From Mumia xiangluensis (GTDB lineage: Bacteria; Actinomycetota; Actinomycetes; Propionibacteriales; Nocardioidaceae), in NCBI RefSeq assembly GCF_010994095.1, contig NZ_WJYO01000005.1, forward strand, positions 310,001 to 374,000: a DNA stretch of 64,000 nt. Direction: 5' to 3'. Each line of letters starts with the position of its first letter. Within the stretch, counting starts at the first letter, position 1. The notes beneath the pieces are model-generated. The model searched no databases. It was not told the DNA's origin and saw only the letters and a program-made list of their open reading frames with translations. Both the position numbers and the translations under genes were made by a program. Below are positions 8,346 through 16,833 of this stretch, piece by piece.

Positions 8346-9002
8346 TCAGCCTCGCTTGACCGACGTCCGGATGCGGTGCCACAGGGGGTCCGCCTCGCTG
8401 AGGCCCGACACGATCCGGAGCACGCCACCCATCTGGCCCAGCCCGCACAGCAGGGCGAGGACGCCGACGGCCGCAGCAGCGAGCGTCACCGTGCTGGTGC
8501 CGGTGACCACGTCTCGGACGGCGACGGAGATGCACGCCACGGCGAGCAGCAGCGCGAGCGTGCTGGTCGTCACCCGGACGAAGATGCGTGCCTCGACGTT
8601 CACGGTCCGCGCCCCGAGCCAGCCGGCAGCGGTCCGTGTCCGGCCACTGACCTCGTACGGGAGACGTGTCCACGCCGCGGCGGCCCGGGTGAGCCGCCGT
8701 CCGCTGCGCCACAGCAGGGCCAGGACCGAAGTCCCGGCCAGCCCGATCCCGCCCGCGACCAGCACGGCGACCACGTCGACCAGGTGGACGCCGACGTCGA
8801 GCGCGTACGCGGTGGAGGCGATGCCGAGGGCGGTGAACAGTCCGAGGATCGCCACGACGAAGGCGAAAAGCCCCAGCGACCAGCGCGACCAGCGCTCGTA
8901 GTCGTCACGCAGCTGCGCCGCGGCGCGATCAGCGTCCGCCGGCGACGGCGAAGCGACGTCCAGCCAGGGCAGCGACTCGGGGCGGATCAGGCGGAAGGGC
9001 AT
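8346..9002 (-). CDS. Uncharacterised four-span membrane protein
   Basis: No family is recognised. The 218-residue protein has an N-terminal cytoplasmic stretch rich in charged residues, then hydrophobic segments at about residues 42-65 and 70-97 (LGLFAFVVAILGLFTALGIA; VVAVLVAGGIGLAGTSVLALLW). A basic loop follows, then two more spans (TTSTLALLLAVACISVAV; VTLAAAAVGVLALLCGLGQM). The ATG at 9002 is chosen because TACCGT stands 7 nt upstream, fitting a leaderless start. A GTG three codons earlier is possible. It lies just upstream of lhr on the same strand, with a damage-type promoter between them, so it may be a separate unit. Confidence 0.6.
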   Translation of the reverse strand: MPFRLIRPESLPWLDVASPSPADADRAAAQLRDDYERWSRWSLGLFAFVVAILGLFTALGIASTAYALDVGVHLVDVVAVLVAGGIGLAGTSVLALLWRSGRRLTRAAAAWTRLPYEVSGRTRTAAGWLGARTVNVEARIFVRVTTSTLALLLAVACISVAVRDVVTGTSTVTLAAAAVGVLALLCGLGQMGGVLRIVSGLSEADPLWHRIRTSVKRG

Positions 9003-9009
9003 CGCCGAC

Positions 9010-9015
9010 ACGGTA
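9010..9015 (-). promoter_or_regulatory. Leaderless -10 box (TACCGT) of the membrane protein gene
   Basis: TACCGT on the minus strand ends 7 nt before the ATG at 9002. It matches the TANNNT -10 consensus at the distance expected when transcription starts at the start codon. Confidence 0.45.
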
Positions 9016-9098
9016 GACCACGCTCCGGGTCGCGATCCCTGCCGGACCGCGGTGCGGCGGCCGCCGTTAACGACAAGACAATCGTCGGCGCACCTCCC

Positions 9099-9104
9099 TA
9101 GGCT
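9099..9104 (+). promoter_or_regulatory. Leaderless -10 box (TAGGCT) of the ABC exporter operon
   Basis: TAGGCT lies 6 nt before the GTG at 9111, and no ribosome-binding sequence is present between them. This supports a leaderless transcript for the three-gene operon. Confidence 0.45.
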
Positions 9105-9110
9105 CGAACA

Positions 9111-10037
9111 GTGAGCCAACCGATGATCGAGGCGCAGGCACTGCGCAAGGCGTACGGCGACTTCGAGGCCGTCAAGGGCATCGACGTGAGTGTCGAGCGC
9201 GGCGAGGCGTTCGGGTTCCTCGGGCCCAACGGCGCAGGCAAGTCGTCGACGATGCGCATGGTCGCCGCGGTGTCGCCGCTGACCGGCGGGAGCCTGCGGA
9301 TCCTCGGCCTCGACCCGGAGTCCGACGGCCCGGCGATCCGCGCCCGGATCGGCGTCTGCCCGCAGGAGGACTCGCTCGACGGCGACCTGACCGTCCGCGA
9401 CAACCTCGTCGTCTACGCGCGCTACTTCGGGATCGGGCGTCGCGATGCCGCCCGCAAGGCCGACGAGCTGCTCGAGTTCGTGAAGCTGACCGAGAAGGCT
9501 CACGGCATGGTCGAGGACCTGTCGGGCGGCATGAAGCGACGACTGACGATCGCACGCTCGCTCGTCAACGAGCCAGAGCTCCTGCTGCTCGACGAGCCGA
9601 CCACCGGGCTCGACCCGCAGGCGCGCCACGTGGTGTGGGACCAGCTCCACCGCCTCAAGCAGACCGGGGTCACGATCGTCCTCACCACGCACTACATGGA
9701 CGAGGCCGAGCAGCTGTGCGACCGGCTGGTCGTGATGGACGGCGGCCTGATCGCGGCGGAGGGGTCACCGCTGTCGCTGATCGCGCGCTACTCGACGCGC
9801 GAGGTCGTCGAGCTCCGCATGGGCGTCGGCGAGAACGAAGCCGCGGCCGAGCGCGTCGAGGACCTCGCCGAGCGCGTCGAGGTTCTCCCGGACCGCGTGC
9901 TGCTCTACGTCGCCGACGGCGAGAAGGTCGTCGAGGAGGCGATGGCGCGCGGGCTCGAACCCCGGAGCACGCTCGTACGCCGCTCGTCCCTGGAGGACGT
10001 GTTCCTCCGGCTGACCGGACGGTCGCTGGACGCATGA
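9111..10037 (+). CDS. ABC exporter ATP-binding protein (DrrA-like)
   Basis: This 308-residue ATPase powers an ABC-2-type exporter. It shows Walker A GPNGAGKSS (about residue 39), the Q-loop VCPQEDSLDGDLTV, signature LSGGMKRRL, Walker B LLLLDEPTTGLDP and the H-loop TTHYMDEAEQL. A C-terminal stretch of about 80 residues (from SLIARYSTREVVELRMG) corresponds to the DUF4162-like tail of DrrA-type subunits. The GTG start is supported by the TAGGCT box just upstream. It overlaps the next gene by ATGA, making an operon with two different permeases. The substrate is unknown. Relatives export antibiotics, lipids or polysaccharide precursors. Confidence 0.88.
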   Translation: MSQPMIEAQALRKAYGDFEAVKGIDVSVERGEAFGFLGPNGAGKSSTMRMVAAVSPLTGGSLRILGLDPESDGPAIRARIGVCPQEDSLDGDLTVRDNLVVYARYFGIGRRDAARKADELLEFVKLTEKAHGMVEDLSGGMKRRLTIARSLVNEPELLLLDEPTTGLDPQARHVVWDQLHRLKQTGVTIVLTTHYMDEAEQLCDRLVVMDGGLIAAEGSPLSLIARYSTREVVELRMGVGENEAAAERVEDLAERVEVLPDRVLLYVADGEKVVEEAMARGLEPRSTLVRRSSLEDVFLRLTGRSLDA

Positions 10038-10888
10038 GCACCGGCACGCAGTCGCCGACAGGCGTCCGAACGCCCGCAGGCGCGCCGACGGTCTGGCAGG
10101 CGCTGGCCCGCCAGGCGCCGTACTACGCGACGGTGCTCCGCCGTACGTGGCGCGGCTCGGCCTTCTCGTACTCCGTCCTTCCCGCGCTCACGCTGGCCTC
10201 CCTCGGGCTCGGGCTCGGGACCTTCGTCGACGACGGCGGCGCCGGCTCCACCGGCGAGGGCACCGCAGCGCTCGGCGGACTCTCGTACCTCGCCTTCATC
10301 GCCCCGGGCATGGTCGCGGTGACGGCGGTGATGGGCGCTGCCGGCGAGAGCACGTTCCCGGTCTACGCGGGGTTCACCTGGACCAAGATCTACTACGCGA
10401 TGCGCGCGACCTCGCTGCGGGTGCGCGACCTCGTCAACGGGGCCACCGCGTACGTGGCGGTCCGGGTGCTGATCGCGGTGGTCCTGCTCTCCGTGGTGGT
10501 CGCGCTGTTCGGCACGATCAGCAGCGTGCTCGGCGGGTTCGCGCTGGTCGGCGCCGCGCTTCTCGTCGGGGTCGCCCACACGACACCGGTCATCGCGTAC
10601 GCGGGGTGGGCGAAGGAGGACACGGCGCTCGGGCTGGTGTTCCGGCTCGGCATCATCCCGATGACGCTGTTCTCCGGCGCCTACTTCCCGGTGGACCAGC
10701 TCCCTGCTGCCGTGGAGGCCCTCGCCAAGGTCCTCCCGGTGTGGCACGGCGTCGAGCTCTGCCGGATGGCCACGACCGGTGAGGTCACGTCCGCGGCGTG
10801 GGTCCACGTCGGCTACCTGGTGCTGGTCACCGCCGTCGGCTGGGTGCTGGCGCAGCGGCAGTTCGCCCGTCGGCTGGGGAGGATCTGA
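10034..10888 (+). CDS. ABC-2 type exporter permease
   Basis: This 284-residue ABC2_membrane permease has six predicted spans, in the order of the first span (FSYSVLPALTLASLGLGLG), SYLAFIAPGMVAVTAVMGA, then the pair around VLIAVVLLSVVVALFGT and FALVGAALLVGVAHTTP. The conserved segment AYFPVDQLPAAVEALAKVLPVWHGVEL follows in the second half, and a last span forms the C-terminus. The start codon lies inside the ATGA overlap with the ATPase gene, so translation is coupled. It should pair with the next permease as a heterodimer. Confidence 0.85.
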   Translation: MSTGTQSPTGVRTPAGAPTVWQALARQAPYYATVLRRTWRGSAFSYSVLPALTLASLGLGLGTFVDDGGAGSTGEGTAALGGLSYLAFIAPGMVAVTAVMGAAGESTFPVYAGFTWTKIYYAMRATSLRVRDLVNGATAYVAVRVLIAVVLLSVVVALFGTISSVLGGFALVGAALLVGVAHTTPVIAYAGWAKEDTALGLVFRLGIIPMTLFSGAYFPVDQLPAAVEALAKVLPVWHGVELCRMATTGEVTSAAWVHVGYLVLVTAVGWVLAQRQFARRLGRI

Positions 10889-11694
10889 TGGCGTCCTCGA
10901 CGGTTCTCCGGGGCACGTCGCGCGGCGCGGCCCACCCCACCGCCTACCCGCTCCTGGAGCGTCACGTCCGCGTCTACAAGCGCGCGCCGGCGGCCTTCGC
11001 GTCGGGATTCCTCGAGCCGCTCTTCTACCTGCTGTCGATCGGTGTGGGGGTCGCCGCGCTGGTCGGCGAGGTCACGCTCGACGACGGGCGCACGATCAGC
11101 TACACGGCCTTCCTCGCCCCGGCGATGCTCGCGACGCAGGCGATGAACGGCGCCCTCTTCGACGCGACGTACGGGTTCTTCTTCCGGCTCAAGTACGAGA
11201 AGCTGTACGACGCGGTGCTCGCGACGCCGTTGCGGCCGGTCGATGCCGCGGTCGGCGAGGTCCTGTGGGCGACCGTCCGCGGCGCCGCGTACGCTGCCGC
11301 GTTCGTCGTGATCATGGCGGCGCTCGGACTGACCTCGTCGTGGTGGACGCTGCTGGCGCTGCCGGCCGCGCTTCTGATCGCGTTCGGCTTCGCGGCTGCC
11401 GGACTGGCGCTCACGACGTGGATGCGCTCGTGGCAGGACTTCGAGTTCATCCAGGTCGCGATCATGCCGATGTTCTTGTTCTCGGCGACCTTCTACCCGC
11501 TGTCGGCCTACCCCGACTGGATGCAGACCATCGTGACCGTGACGCCGCTCTACCAGGCCGTCGACCTCGTGCGTTCGCTCACGACCGGCGCGGTCGGACC
11601 CGAGCTGCTCGTGCCGATCACATACTTCGCCGTGATGGGCGCGTTGGGGCTGCGGGTGGCGGGTCGCCGGGTGGGGGTGCTGATCCTGCGTTGA
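10888..11694 (+). CDS. ABC-2 type exporter permease
   Basis: This is the second permease (268 residues) of the exporter. It has the same fold as its neighbour, with FLEPLFYLLSIGVGVAALVG, YTAFLAPAMLATQAMNGA and the paired spans AFVVIMAALGLTS / LLALPAALLIAFGFAAAGLAL. The family phrase FSATFYPLSAYPDWMQTIVTVTPLYQAVDLVRSL follows as two halves around the fifth span. The ATG shares one base with the previous stop (TGATG). It converges on the next gene with 14 nt between the stops. Two non-identical permeases behind one ATPase is the usual make-up of a DrrA-DrrB-DrrC set. Confidence 0.85.
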   Translation: MASSTVLRGTSRGAAHPTAYPLLERHVRVYKRAPAAFASGFLEPLFYLLSIGVGVAALVGEVTLDDGRTISYTAFLAPAMLATQAMNGALFDATYGFFFRLKYEKLYDAVLATPLRPVDAAVGEVLWATVRGAAYAAAFVVIMAALGLTSSWWTLLALPAALLIAFGFAAAGLALTTWMRSWQDFEFIQVAIMPMFLFSATFYPLSAYPDWMQTIVTVTPLYQAVDLVRSLTTGAVGPELLVPITYFAVMGALGLRVAGRRVGVLILR

Positions 11695-11708
11695 TCGGCG
11701 ACGCCGGG

Positions 11709-12485
11709 CTACCTCTCGAAGAGGCGTGCCCCGAACCAGTCGTGCCGCGGCCGCCAGCCGTGGTTGCGCAGCACCGTGAAGACCGGCACCTTGGCGTCGG
11801 CGGGCTGGATGTGTGCGACGCCGTCCCAGGAGGTGCGCCGAGCATCGCCACCGCCGACGACGACCTGGCCGTCGGCGCCCTCGGAGATCGTGAGGGACTG
11901 CTGGAGCGCGGTCTTGCCCTTCTTCCAGCTCCATGCGCCGCGGGCGGAGACACCGTCGGCGCCGACGGTGGTGCGGGTCGACGCCGTCGCGGAGTGCTCG
12001 GTGAACCGGTAGTGCGCGGTCGACGGGTCGAGGGTCAGGTCCATCCGCCAGGCGTAGGCGACGCTCCCCTTGACGAAGAGGCTCTGCCAGCGCACCTCCT
12101 CGGACTTCCACCGGACCTCGACGTCCACGCCGTCGGGCGAGCGGCTGGCGGTGATCGCGTAGGGCAGCTCGTCGCCGTTGATACCGACGAGATCCCCGAC
12201 GACGCGGTCGACGGCCGACGGGGCATCCGGGGTGGCGATCGGTGCTGCCGGCACCTGCGCCTTCTTTCGTGCCGCCACCACCCGCAGGCCGCGCCGCAGC
12301 GTCCACAGGGCGCGCGCGACGAGCGTCACGAACGCGATGACGACGAGCACGACGCCGAGGGCGGTCTGGTCGGCGATGAACGCCGTGAAGGCCGCCGCCA
12401 CGAGGGCGTACGCGAGGATGACGACTGCCTTCCTGCTGATGACGGCGAAGCGCTCCTCCGGAGTCGGAGACCCACCCGTGCTCAT
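11709..12485 (-). CDS. Uncharacterised membrane-anchored protein
   Basis: No family is recognised. The 258-residue protein starts with a short cytoplasmic stretch, two adjacent membrane spans (about residues 20-60: VVILAYALVAAAFTAFIADQ, GVVLVVIAFVTLVARALW), a basic linker and then a domain of about 170 residues rich in Trp and beta-strand patterns. Several D-x-x-x-R/W turns and a GGGDARRTSWDGV loop are visible. The C-terminus ends with a DWFGARLFER motif. It may be co-transcribed with the upstream TetR gene (63 nt gap, same strand). Confidence 0.55.
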   Translation of the reverse strand: MSTGGSPTPEERFAVISRKAVVILAYALVAAAFTAFIADQTALGVVLVVIAFVTLVARALWTLRRGLRVVAARKKAQVPAAPIATPDAPSAVDRVVGDLVGINGDELPYAITASRSPDGVDVEVRWKSEEVRWQSLFVKGSVAYAWRMDLTLDPSTAHYRFTEHSATASTRTTVGADGVSARGAWSWKKGKTALQQSLTISEGADGQVVVGGGDARRTSWDGVAHIQPADAKVPVFTVLRNHGWRPRHDWFGARLFER

Positions 12486-12548
12486 GCCTGCTCGCTCTCG
12501 CTCTCGCGGTCGTCGTGACGGTGCGGCAAGCGTGCCACGTCGTCGGTG

Positions 12549-13370
12549 TCAGCCGGCGAGCACCTCGGCGACGACCTTCTGAAGGTCGTCGCGGCGTGAC
12601 TGGAGGCCGAGCAGCTCGCCGCAGTCGGTCATGGTGTCGCGGAAGAGGGCGCCGTTGGCGACGACCTGGGCGTCGATGTGCCCGAACACCTCGAGCGCCG
12701 TCGTCCCGTACAACCGCGCCCACGACCGCATGAACGCCCACGACGCCTCGTCGGGAACCTCCTGGCCGGTCTTCTCGGTGAGCGCGTCGCCGAGGTCCGC
12801 CTCGTCCGGGGGAGGGACCGTCCCGGCCTCCGGGTAGCCCTCGCGCTCCCAGACCTCCATGACGAGTCCGCCGAAGAAGCTGCCGAAGCGGTGGGCCGCG
12901 GCGGCGCAGTCGGCGCCGAGCACGGCGGGGGAGGGCTGCGGGGTGGACGGGGGTTCGCCGTGCAGGTCGGCGGGGAGGTCGGCCGTCTTCACCATGCTCG
13001 TGATCGGGTTGGCGAACGTCAGCCCGAACTCTTCGCGGTGCGCCAGCGACCACTGCCGGAAGGCAGCCGCGCCGGCGACGAGCTGCGCGGCGGGGTCTCC
13101 GGCGTACGGCGCCGCCGTGGCCTCGAGCGTCTCGAGCAGGTCGTCGTACACGCGGGCTGCGACGCGCAGCGTCAGGTCCTCGAGGCTGCTGACGTAGCGG
13201 TAGAGCGCGGGTGCGGTCATGCCCATCCCGTTGGCGACGGCGCGCAGCGAGATCTCGTGGGTCTCGACGAGCTGGGAGCGGGCGGTGCGCACGATCTCGT
13301 CGAGAGTCGCCAGGCGCTGCTGGTCGCGCCGCGTCGGCTTCTCGGTGGCCTGCTCGCCCTGCGTCGTCAT
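12549..13370 (-). CDS. TetR-family repressor, likely of the adjacent MMPL gene
   Basis: This 273-residue regulator has an N-terminal TetR helix-turn-helix (EIVRTARSQLVETHEISLRA, VANGMGMTAPALYRYVSS). The C-terminal ligand domain resembles the WHG/TetR_C_13 class (FRQWSLAHREEFGLTFANPI). The ATG at 13370 sits behind AGGGA and is preferred to a GTG 60 nt upstream. It is transcribed away from the MMPL gene at 13513, and inverted repeats lie in the 142-nt gap. A TetR protein next to an MMPL pump usually represses the pump and itself and is released by a lipid or drug. Confidence 0.82.
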   Translation of the reverse strand: MTTQGEQATEKPTRRDQQRLATLDEIVRTARSQLVETHEISLRAVANGMGMTAPALYRYVSSLEDLTLRVAARVYDDLLETLEATAAPYAGDPAAQLVAGAAAFRQWSLAHREEFGLTFANPITSMVKTADLPADLHGEPPSTPQPSPAVLGADCAAAAHRFGSFFGGLVMEVWEREGYPEAGTVPPPDEADLGDALTEKTGQEVPDEASWAFMRSWARLYGTTALEVFGHIDAQVVANGALFRDTMTDCGELLGLQSRRDDLQKVVAEVLAG

Positions 13371-13413
13371 GGTCCCTACCTTGACAGGCCCGGACGTGGA
13401 TGTCCCGGACCCC

Positions 13414-13472
13414 TTGACATCGGTTATCACTGTTCAGCATAGTAAACACCGTTAGCGGTGAACAGTGTTAAC
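13414..13472 (+). promoter_or_regulatory. MMPL promoter with candidate TetR operators
   Basis: A TTGACA (13414-13419) and CATAGT (13438-13443), 18 bp apart, form a plausible sigma-70-type promoter for the MMPL gene. Overlapping it, CACTGTTCA (13428-13436) and its exact inverse TGAACAGTG (13459-13467) form a 9-bp inverted repeat. The second arm lies in a 15-bp near-palindrome, GTGAACAGTGTTAAC (13458-13472), with one mismatch. A short CACCG/CGGTG hairpin (13447-13460) lies between. The arrangement fits occupation by the divergent TetR protein. The binding itself is inferred. Confidence 0.55.
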
Positions 13473-13512
13473 ACCTGTGAACGGCATTCACTCACATGAC
13501 GGGGGAAGAACG

Positions 13513-15747
13513 ATGGAACGCTGGGGACGCTTCGTCGCACGACGCGCACGATGGGTGCTCTCGCTGGGGCTGCTGGTCGTCCTGGCTGCCGGGGCGTACG
13601 GGACGGGTGTCTTCGGCGCCCTGAGCGACGGAGGCTTCGACGACCCGGGCAGCGAGTCGTACGCTGCCTCGCAGCTCATCGAGGACAACGTCGGCCGGCA
13701 CGGCGCGGACGTGATCGCGGTGTACGAGAGCAAGGACATGACCGTCGACGACGCGCCGTTCCGCGCCGCTGTCGCCGAGGTCGTCGCAGGGCTGCCGGCC
13801 GATGCGGTGGAGCACGTCGTCGCCTACGGCCCGCCCGGCACCGAGTCGCTGGTCTCCGCCGACCGGCACGCCACGAGCGTCGTGATCACGCTCGCCGGCG
13901 ACGGCCAGGACGCCCAGATGGAGGCGTACGACGAGGTGCGGCCGACGCTCGACACCGCGGCCGTCGAGGACGGGACCGTCGACGTCGACGTGGCAGGGCA
14001 GTGGGCGGTCTTCGACGACGTCAACACCAACGTGTCCGAGGACATCGCGCGCGCCGAGATGCTGTCGATGCCTCTTGTGCTGCTGCTGAGCCTGGTGGTG
14101 TTCGGGTCCGTGGTCGCTGCCCTCATGCCGGTCGGTATCGGGGTCGTCGCCGTGCTCGGAGCCCTGGCCGTGGTGAGGCTGCTCACCACCGTCACCGACG
14201 TGTCGGTGTTCGCGATCAACATCATCACGCTGCTCGGTCTCGGGCTCGCGATCGACTACGCGCTGTTCGTGGTGAGCAGGTTCCGTGACGAGCTGGCCGT
14301 CCGCGGCGACGACCGCGACAGCGTCCGCGAGGCCGTCGCGGCCACGATGCGGACCGCAGGCCGTACGGTCCTCTTCTCCGGCATCACCGTCGCCGTCGCG
14401 CTCTCCGCGATGCTCGTCTTCCCGCAGTCGTTCCTGCGATCCATGGCGTACGGCGGGGTGGCGGCCGTGCTCGTCGCCATGGTGGCGGCGCTGACCGTCC
14501 TCCCGGCGACGCTCGCGGTTCTCGGCCGCCGCATCGAGGCCGGCGCGATGCCGTGGCGGCGCCGTGCCCGTCGTCCGTCCCAGGGATGGGCGCGGTTCGC
14601 GCACGCCGTGATGGCACGTCCGGTCGTGAGCCTGGTGCTCGTCACCGGCGTCCTGCTCGGGCTGGCCAGCCCGTTCCTCAACGTCGCGTGGGGCGGGGTC
14701 GACCACCGGGTCCTGCCGGCGGACGCGCCGTCGCGGGTGGCGACCGAGAAGCTCGAGTCCGACTTCGGGGGAGCGACGTCGCAGGCCGAGGTGTTCCTCG
14801 CGACCGAGGACGAGGCGGACGTCGCCTCGTACGTGGCCGCCCTGAGCAACGTCGACGGTGTGACCCAGGTGCAGCCGGTCGCGAGCACCAGCGACGGGGC
14901 GGGCTCGGCGGCCGACGGGGGTGCCGCCGAGCCCGGCACGTTGATCGACGTGGTGTGGGACGGGTCCGCCCAGAGCGGGGAGTCGCGAGACCTGGTGCGC
15001 GACCTGCGCGCCGTGGACGCACCCGCCGACGCCTACATCGGGGGCACCTCGGCGGAGACGGTCGACATGCTCGACACGATCGCCGACCGGTTGCCGCTGA
15101 TGGTCGGGCTGATCGTGGTGGCGATGCTGGTCCTGCTGTTCGTCGCCTTCGGCTCGGTCGTGCTGCCGATCAAGGCGGTGCTCGTCAACATCGTCTCGAT
15201 CACCGCCGCATTCGGCGTCGTGACCTGGATCTTCGCCGACGGACACCTCGAGGGCCTGCTCGGGTTCACCTCGCTCGGCTACCTCGACGGGACGCAGCCG
15301 ATCCTGATGTTCGCGATCCTCTTCGGGCTGTCCATGGACTACGAGGTGTTCCTGCTGTCGCGGATCCGTGAGCAGTGGGACGCTACGGGCGACAACGAGG
15401 TCGCGGTCGCCACCGGGGTCCAGAAGACCGGGCGCATCATCACGAGCGCCGCACTGCTGCTGGCCGTCGTGATCGGTGCGTTCGCGACGTCGGGGATCGT
15501 CTTCATGAAGATGCTCGGCGTCGGGATGCTCGTCGCGCTGCTCCTCGACGCCACGCTGGTCCGACTGGTGATGGTGCCGTCGACGATGAAGCTGCTCGGC
15601 CGCTGGAACTGGTGGGCGCCGGGGCCGATGCGCCGGTGGTGGGAGCGGTACGGCGTGCGCGAGGGCGCCTCTGAGCCGGCTGCCGTCGTCAGCGGCGACG
15701 GTGCCGAGGGCGGCGACGAGGAGCGCTCCCGCATACTGGCCCGGTGA
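13513..15747 (+). CDS. MMPL/RND-type membrane transporter
   Basis: This 744-residue member of the MMPL (RND superfamily) exporters has the classical double layout: one N-terminal span, a large extracytoplasmic loop, five spans, then a repeat of the same. The proton-relay signatures are GLGLAIDYALFVVSRFRDE in the first half and FGLSMDYEVFLLSRIREQW in the second. The protein ends with a short charged tail. The ATG at 13513 follows GGGGGAAG and is preferred to an upstream in-frame ATG at 13465 that lies within the operator region. MMPL pumps export lipids, siderophores or drugs. The cargo is not evident, and no biosynthetic genes are adjacent. Confidence 0.88.
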   Translation: MERWGRFVARRARWVLSLGLLVVLAAGAYGTGVFGALSDGGFDDPGSESYAASQLIEDNVGRHGADVIAVYESKDMTVDDAPFRAAVAEVVAGLPADAVEHVVAYGPPGTESLVSADRHATSVVITLAGDGQDAQMEAYDEVRPTLDTAAVEDGTVDVDVAGQWAVFDDVNTNVSEDIARAEMLSMPLVLLLSLVVFGSVVAALMPVGIGVVAVLGALAVVRLLTTVTDVSVFAINIITLLGLGLAIDYALFVVSRFRDELAVRGDDRDSVREAVAATMRTAGRTVLFSGITVAVALSAMLVFPQSFLRSMAYGGVAAVLVAMVAALTVLPATLAVLGRRIEAGAMPWRRRARRPSQGWARFAHAVMARPVVSLVLVTGVLLGLASPFLNVAWGGVDHRVLPADAPSRVATEKLESDFGGATSQAEVFLATEDEADVASYVAALSNVDGVTQVQPVASTSDGAGSAADGGAAEPGTLIDVVWDGSAQSGESRDLVRDLRAVDAPADAYIGGTSAETVDMLDTIADRLPLMVGLIVVAMLVLLFVAFGSVVLPIKAVLVNIVSITAAFGVVTWIFADGHLEGLLGFTSLGYLDGTQPILMFAILFGLSMDYEVFLLSRIREQWDATGDNEVAVATGVQKTGRIITSAALLLAVVIGAFATSGIVFMKMLGVGMLVALLLDATLVRLVMVPSTMKLLGRWNWWAPGPMRRWWERYGVREGASEPAAVVSGDGAEGGDEERSRILAR

Positions 15748-15938
15748 GGCACAGCGAGCTCTGGGAGCGCATGGACCAGCACCTCGGCGCGGGATACGCG
15801 CCGGTGTGGGCCGATCAGCAGGTCCTGAGCGAGCTCGACGGCCGCACGGTCTCCGAGGCGCTGGACGCCGGAGAGGCCCCGAAGACGGTGTGGCGCGCGG
15901 TGTGGGAGGCGCTCGACCTGCCGCAGTCCGAGCGCTGA
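15744..15938 (+). CDS. DUF3046 family small protein
   Basis: This 64-residue acidic protein matches the actinobacteria-only DUF3046 family by the pattern LWERMDQHLGAGYAPVWADQ - VLSELDGRTVSEALDAGE - K.VWRAVWEALDLP. These small proteins of unknown function are usually found a little upstream of recA-recX, as here. The GTG overlaps the MMPL stop (GTGA), implying translational coupling. A 16-bp perfect inverted repeat begins six bases after its stop. Confidence 0.8.
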   Translation: MRHSELWERMDQHLGAGYAPVWADQQVLSELDGRTVSEALDAGEAPKTVWRAVWEALDLPQSER

Positions 15939-15943
15939 CGCGG

Positions 15944-15981
15944 CGGCGCTCATGCTGGCAGACTCGCCAGCATGAGCGCCG
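15944..15981 (+). repeat. 16-bp perfect inverted repeat enclosing the mtnP start codon
   Basis: The arms 15944-15959 and 15966-15981 (core GGCGCTCATGCTGGC) are exact inverse complements with a 6-nt loop (AGACTC). The ATG at 15972-15974 lies inside the right arm. The repeat could end transcription after DUF3046, hide the phosphorylase start codon in RNA, or be a protein site. CAGACT at 15959-15964, in the loop, lies 7 nt before the ATG and could be a weak -10 box, in which case the mRNA would begin at ATG and not form the stem. Confidence 0.7.
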
Positions 15982-16787
15982 TACAGTCCACGCCCGAGGT
16001 CGCCGTCATCGGCGGGACCGGCTTCTACACCTTCCTCGACGACGTCCGTGAGGTCGAGGTCGACACCCCGTACGGCCCGCCGTCCGCGCCCGTCGCGGTC
16101 GGCACGGTGCCGACGGAGGACGGTCCCCGGGCGGTGGCGTTCCTCCCGCGGCACGGGCAGGGCCACCGCTTCCCGGCACACTCCGTCCCGTACCGCGCCA
16201 ACCTGTGGGCGCTGCGGAGCCTCGGCGTACGCCAGGTGCTGGCGCCGTGCGCGGTCGGCGGGCTGCAGCCCGAGCTCGGCCCCGGGACGCTCGTGGTCCC
16301 GGACCAGCTGGTCGACCGGACGACCACGCGCACGCAGACCTACTACGACCACGGCGCAGTGCACGTCTCGTTCGCCGACCCGTACTGCCCCCGCCTGCGC
16401 TCGGCACTGATCGACGGTGCACCCGGCGAGGCCGTCGACGGCGGCACGCTCGTCGTCATCGACGGGCCACGGTTCTCGACCCGTGCAGAGTCGCAGTGGT
16501 ACTCCCGCGAGGGTTGGTCAGTGATCGGCATGACCGGTCACCCGGAGGCGATCCTCGCCCGCGAGCTCGCGCTCTGCTACGCCACGGTCGCCCTCGTGAC
16601 CGACCTCGACGCCGGCGTGGAGGCGGCCGAGGCCGTCAGCCACCAGGAGGTGCTGCGCGTGTTCGCCGAGCACCTCGGCGGGCTCCGCGACGCGCTGCGG
16701 GACGTCGTCGGCACCCTCGGCACCGACCGCGCCTGCGACTGCCCGCACGCGCTCGACGGTCTTGACCTGCCGTTCGCGCTGCCGTAG
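15972..16787 (+). CDS. mtnP: S-methyl-5'-thioadenosine / purine nucleoside phosphorylase
   Basis: The enzyme (271 residues) splits methylthioadenosine with phosphate to adenine and methylthioribose-1-phosphate, part of methionine and polyamine salvage. Family motifs are present: GGTGFY at residues 14-19, FLPRHGQGHRFPAHSVPYRANLWAL (phosphate and ribose binding), the APCAVGGL segment, and IDGPRFSTRAES followed by GMTGHPEAILARE with the Met-Thr-x-x-Pro-Glu base pocket. The sequence GMTGHPE is the class-typical site. Purine nucleoside phosphorylases of the same family cannot be excluded. The start codon lies in a perfect hairpin. Confidence 0.85.
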   Translation: MSAVQSTPEVAVIGGTGFYTFLDDVREVEVDTPYGPPSAPVAVGTVPTEDGPRAVAFLPRHGQGHRFPAHSVPYRANLWALRSLGVRQVLAPCAVGGLQPELGPGTLVVPDQLVDRTTTRTQTYYDHGAVHVSFADPYCPRLRSALIDGAPGEAVDGGTLVVIDGPRFSTRAESQWYSREGWSVIGMTGHPEAILARELALCYATVALVTDLDAGVEAAEAVSHQEVLRVFAEHLGGLRDALRDVVGTLGTDRACDCPHALDGLDLPFALP

Positions 16788-16833
16788 GGAGCACCCGCGC
16801 GCAAACAGCGCCCGAGCGGCCCGCTCCCGCCGC

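Noticed and set aside
9111-11694. Antibiotic self-resistance exporter of a biosynthetic cluster
   Set aside because: The DrrA-like set stands among housekeeping genes. No polyketide, peptide or terpene synthesis gene is in the window.
10813-13449. 878-codon minus-strand frame
   Set aside because: It is a shadow over the ABC permease, the membrane protein and the TetR gene, with low-complexity Arg-rich translation and no domain.
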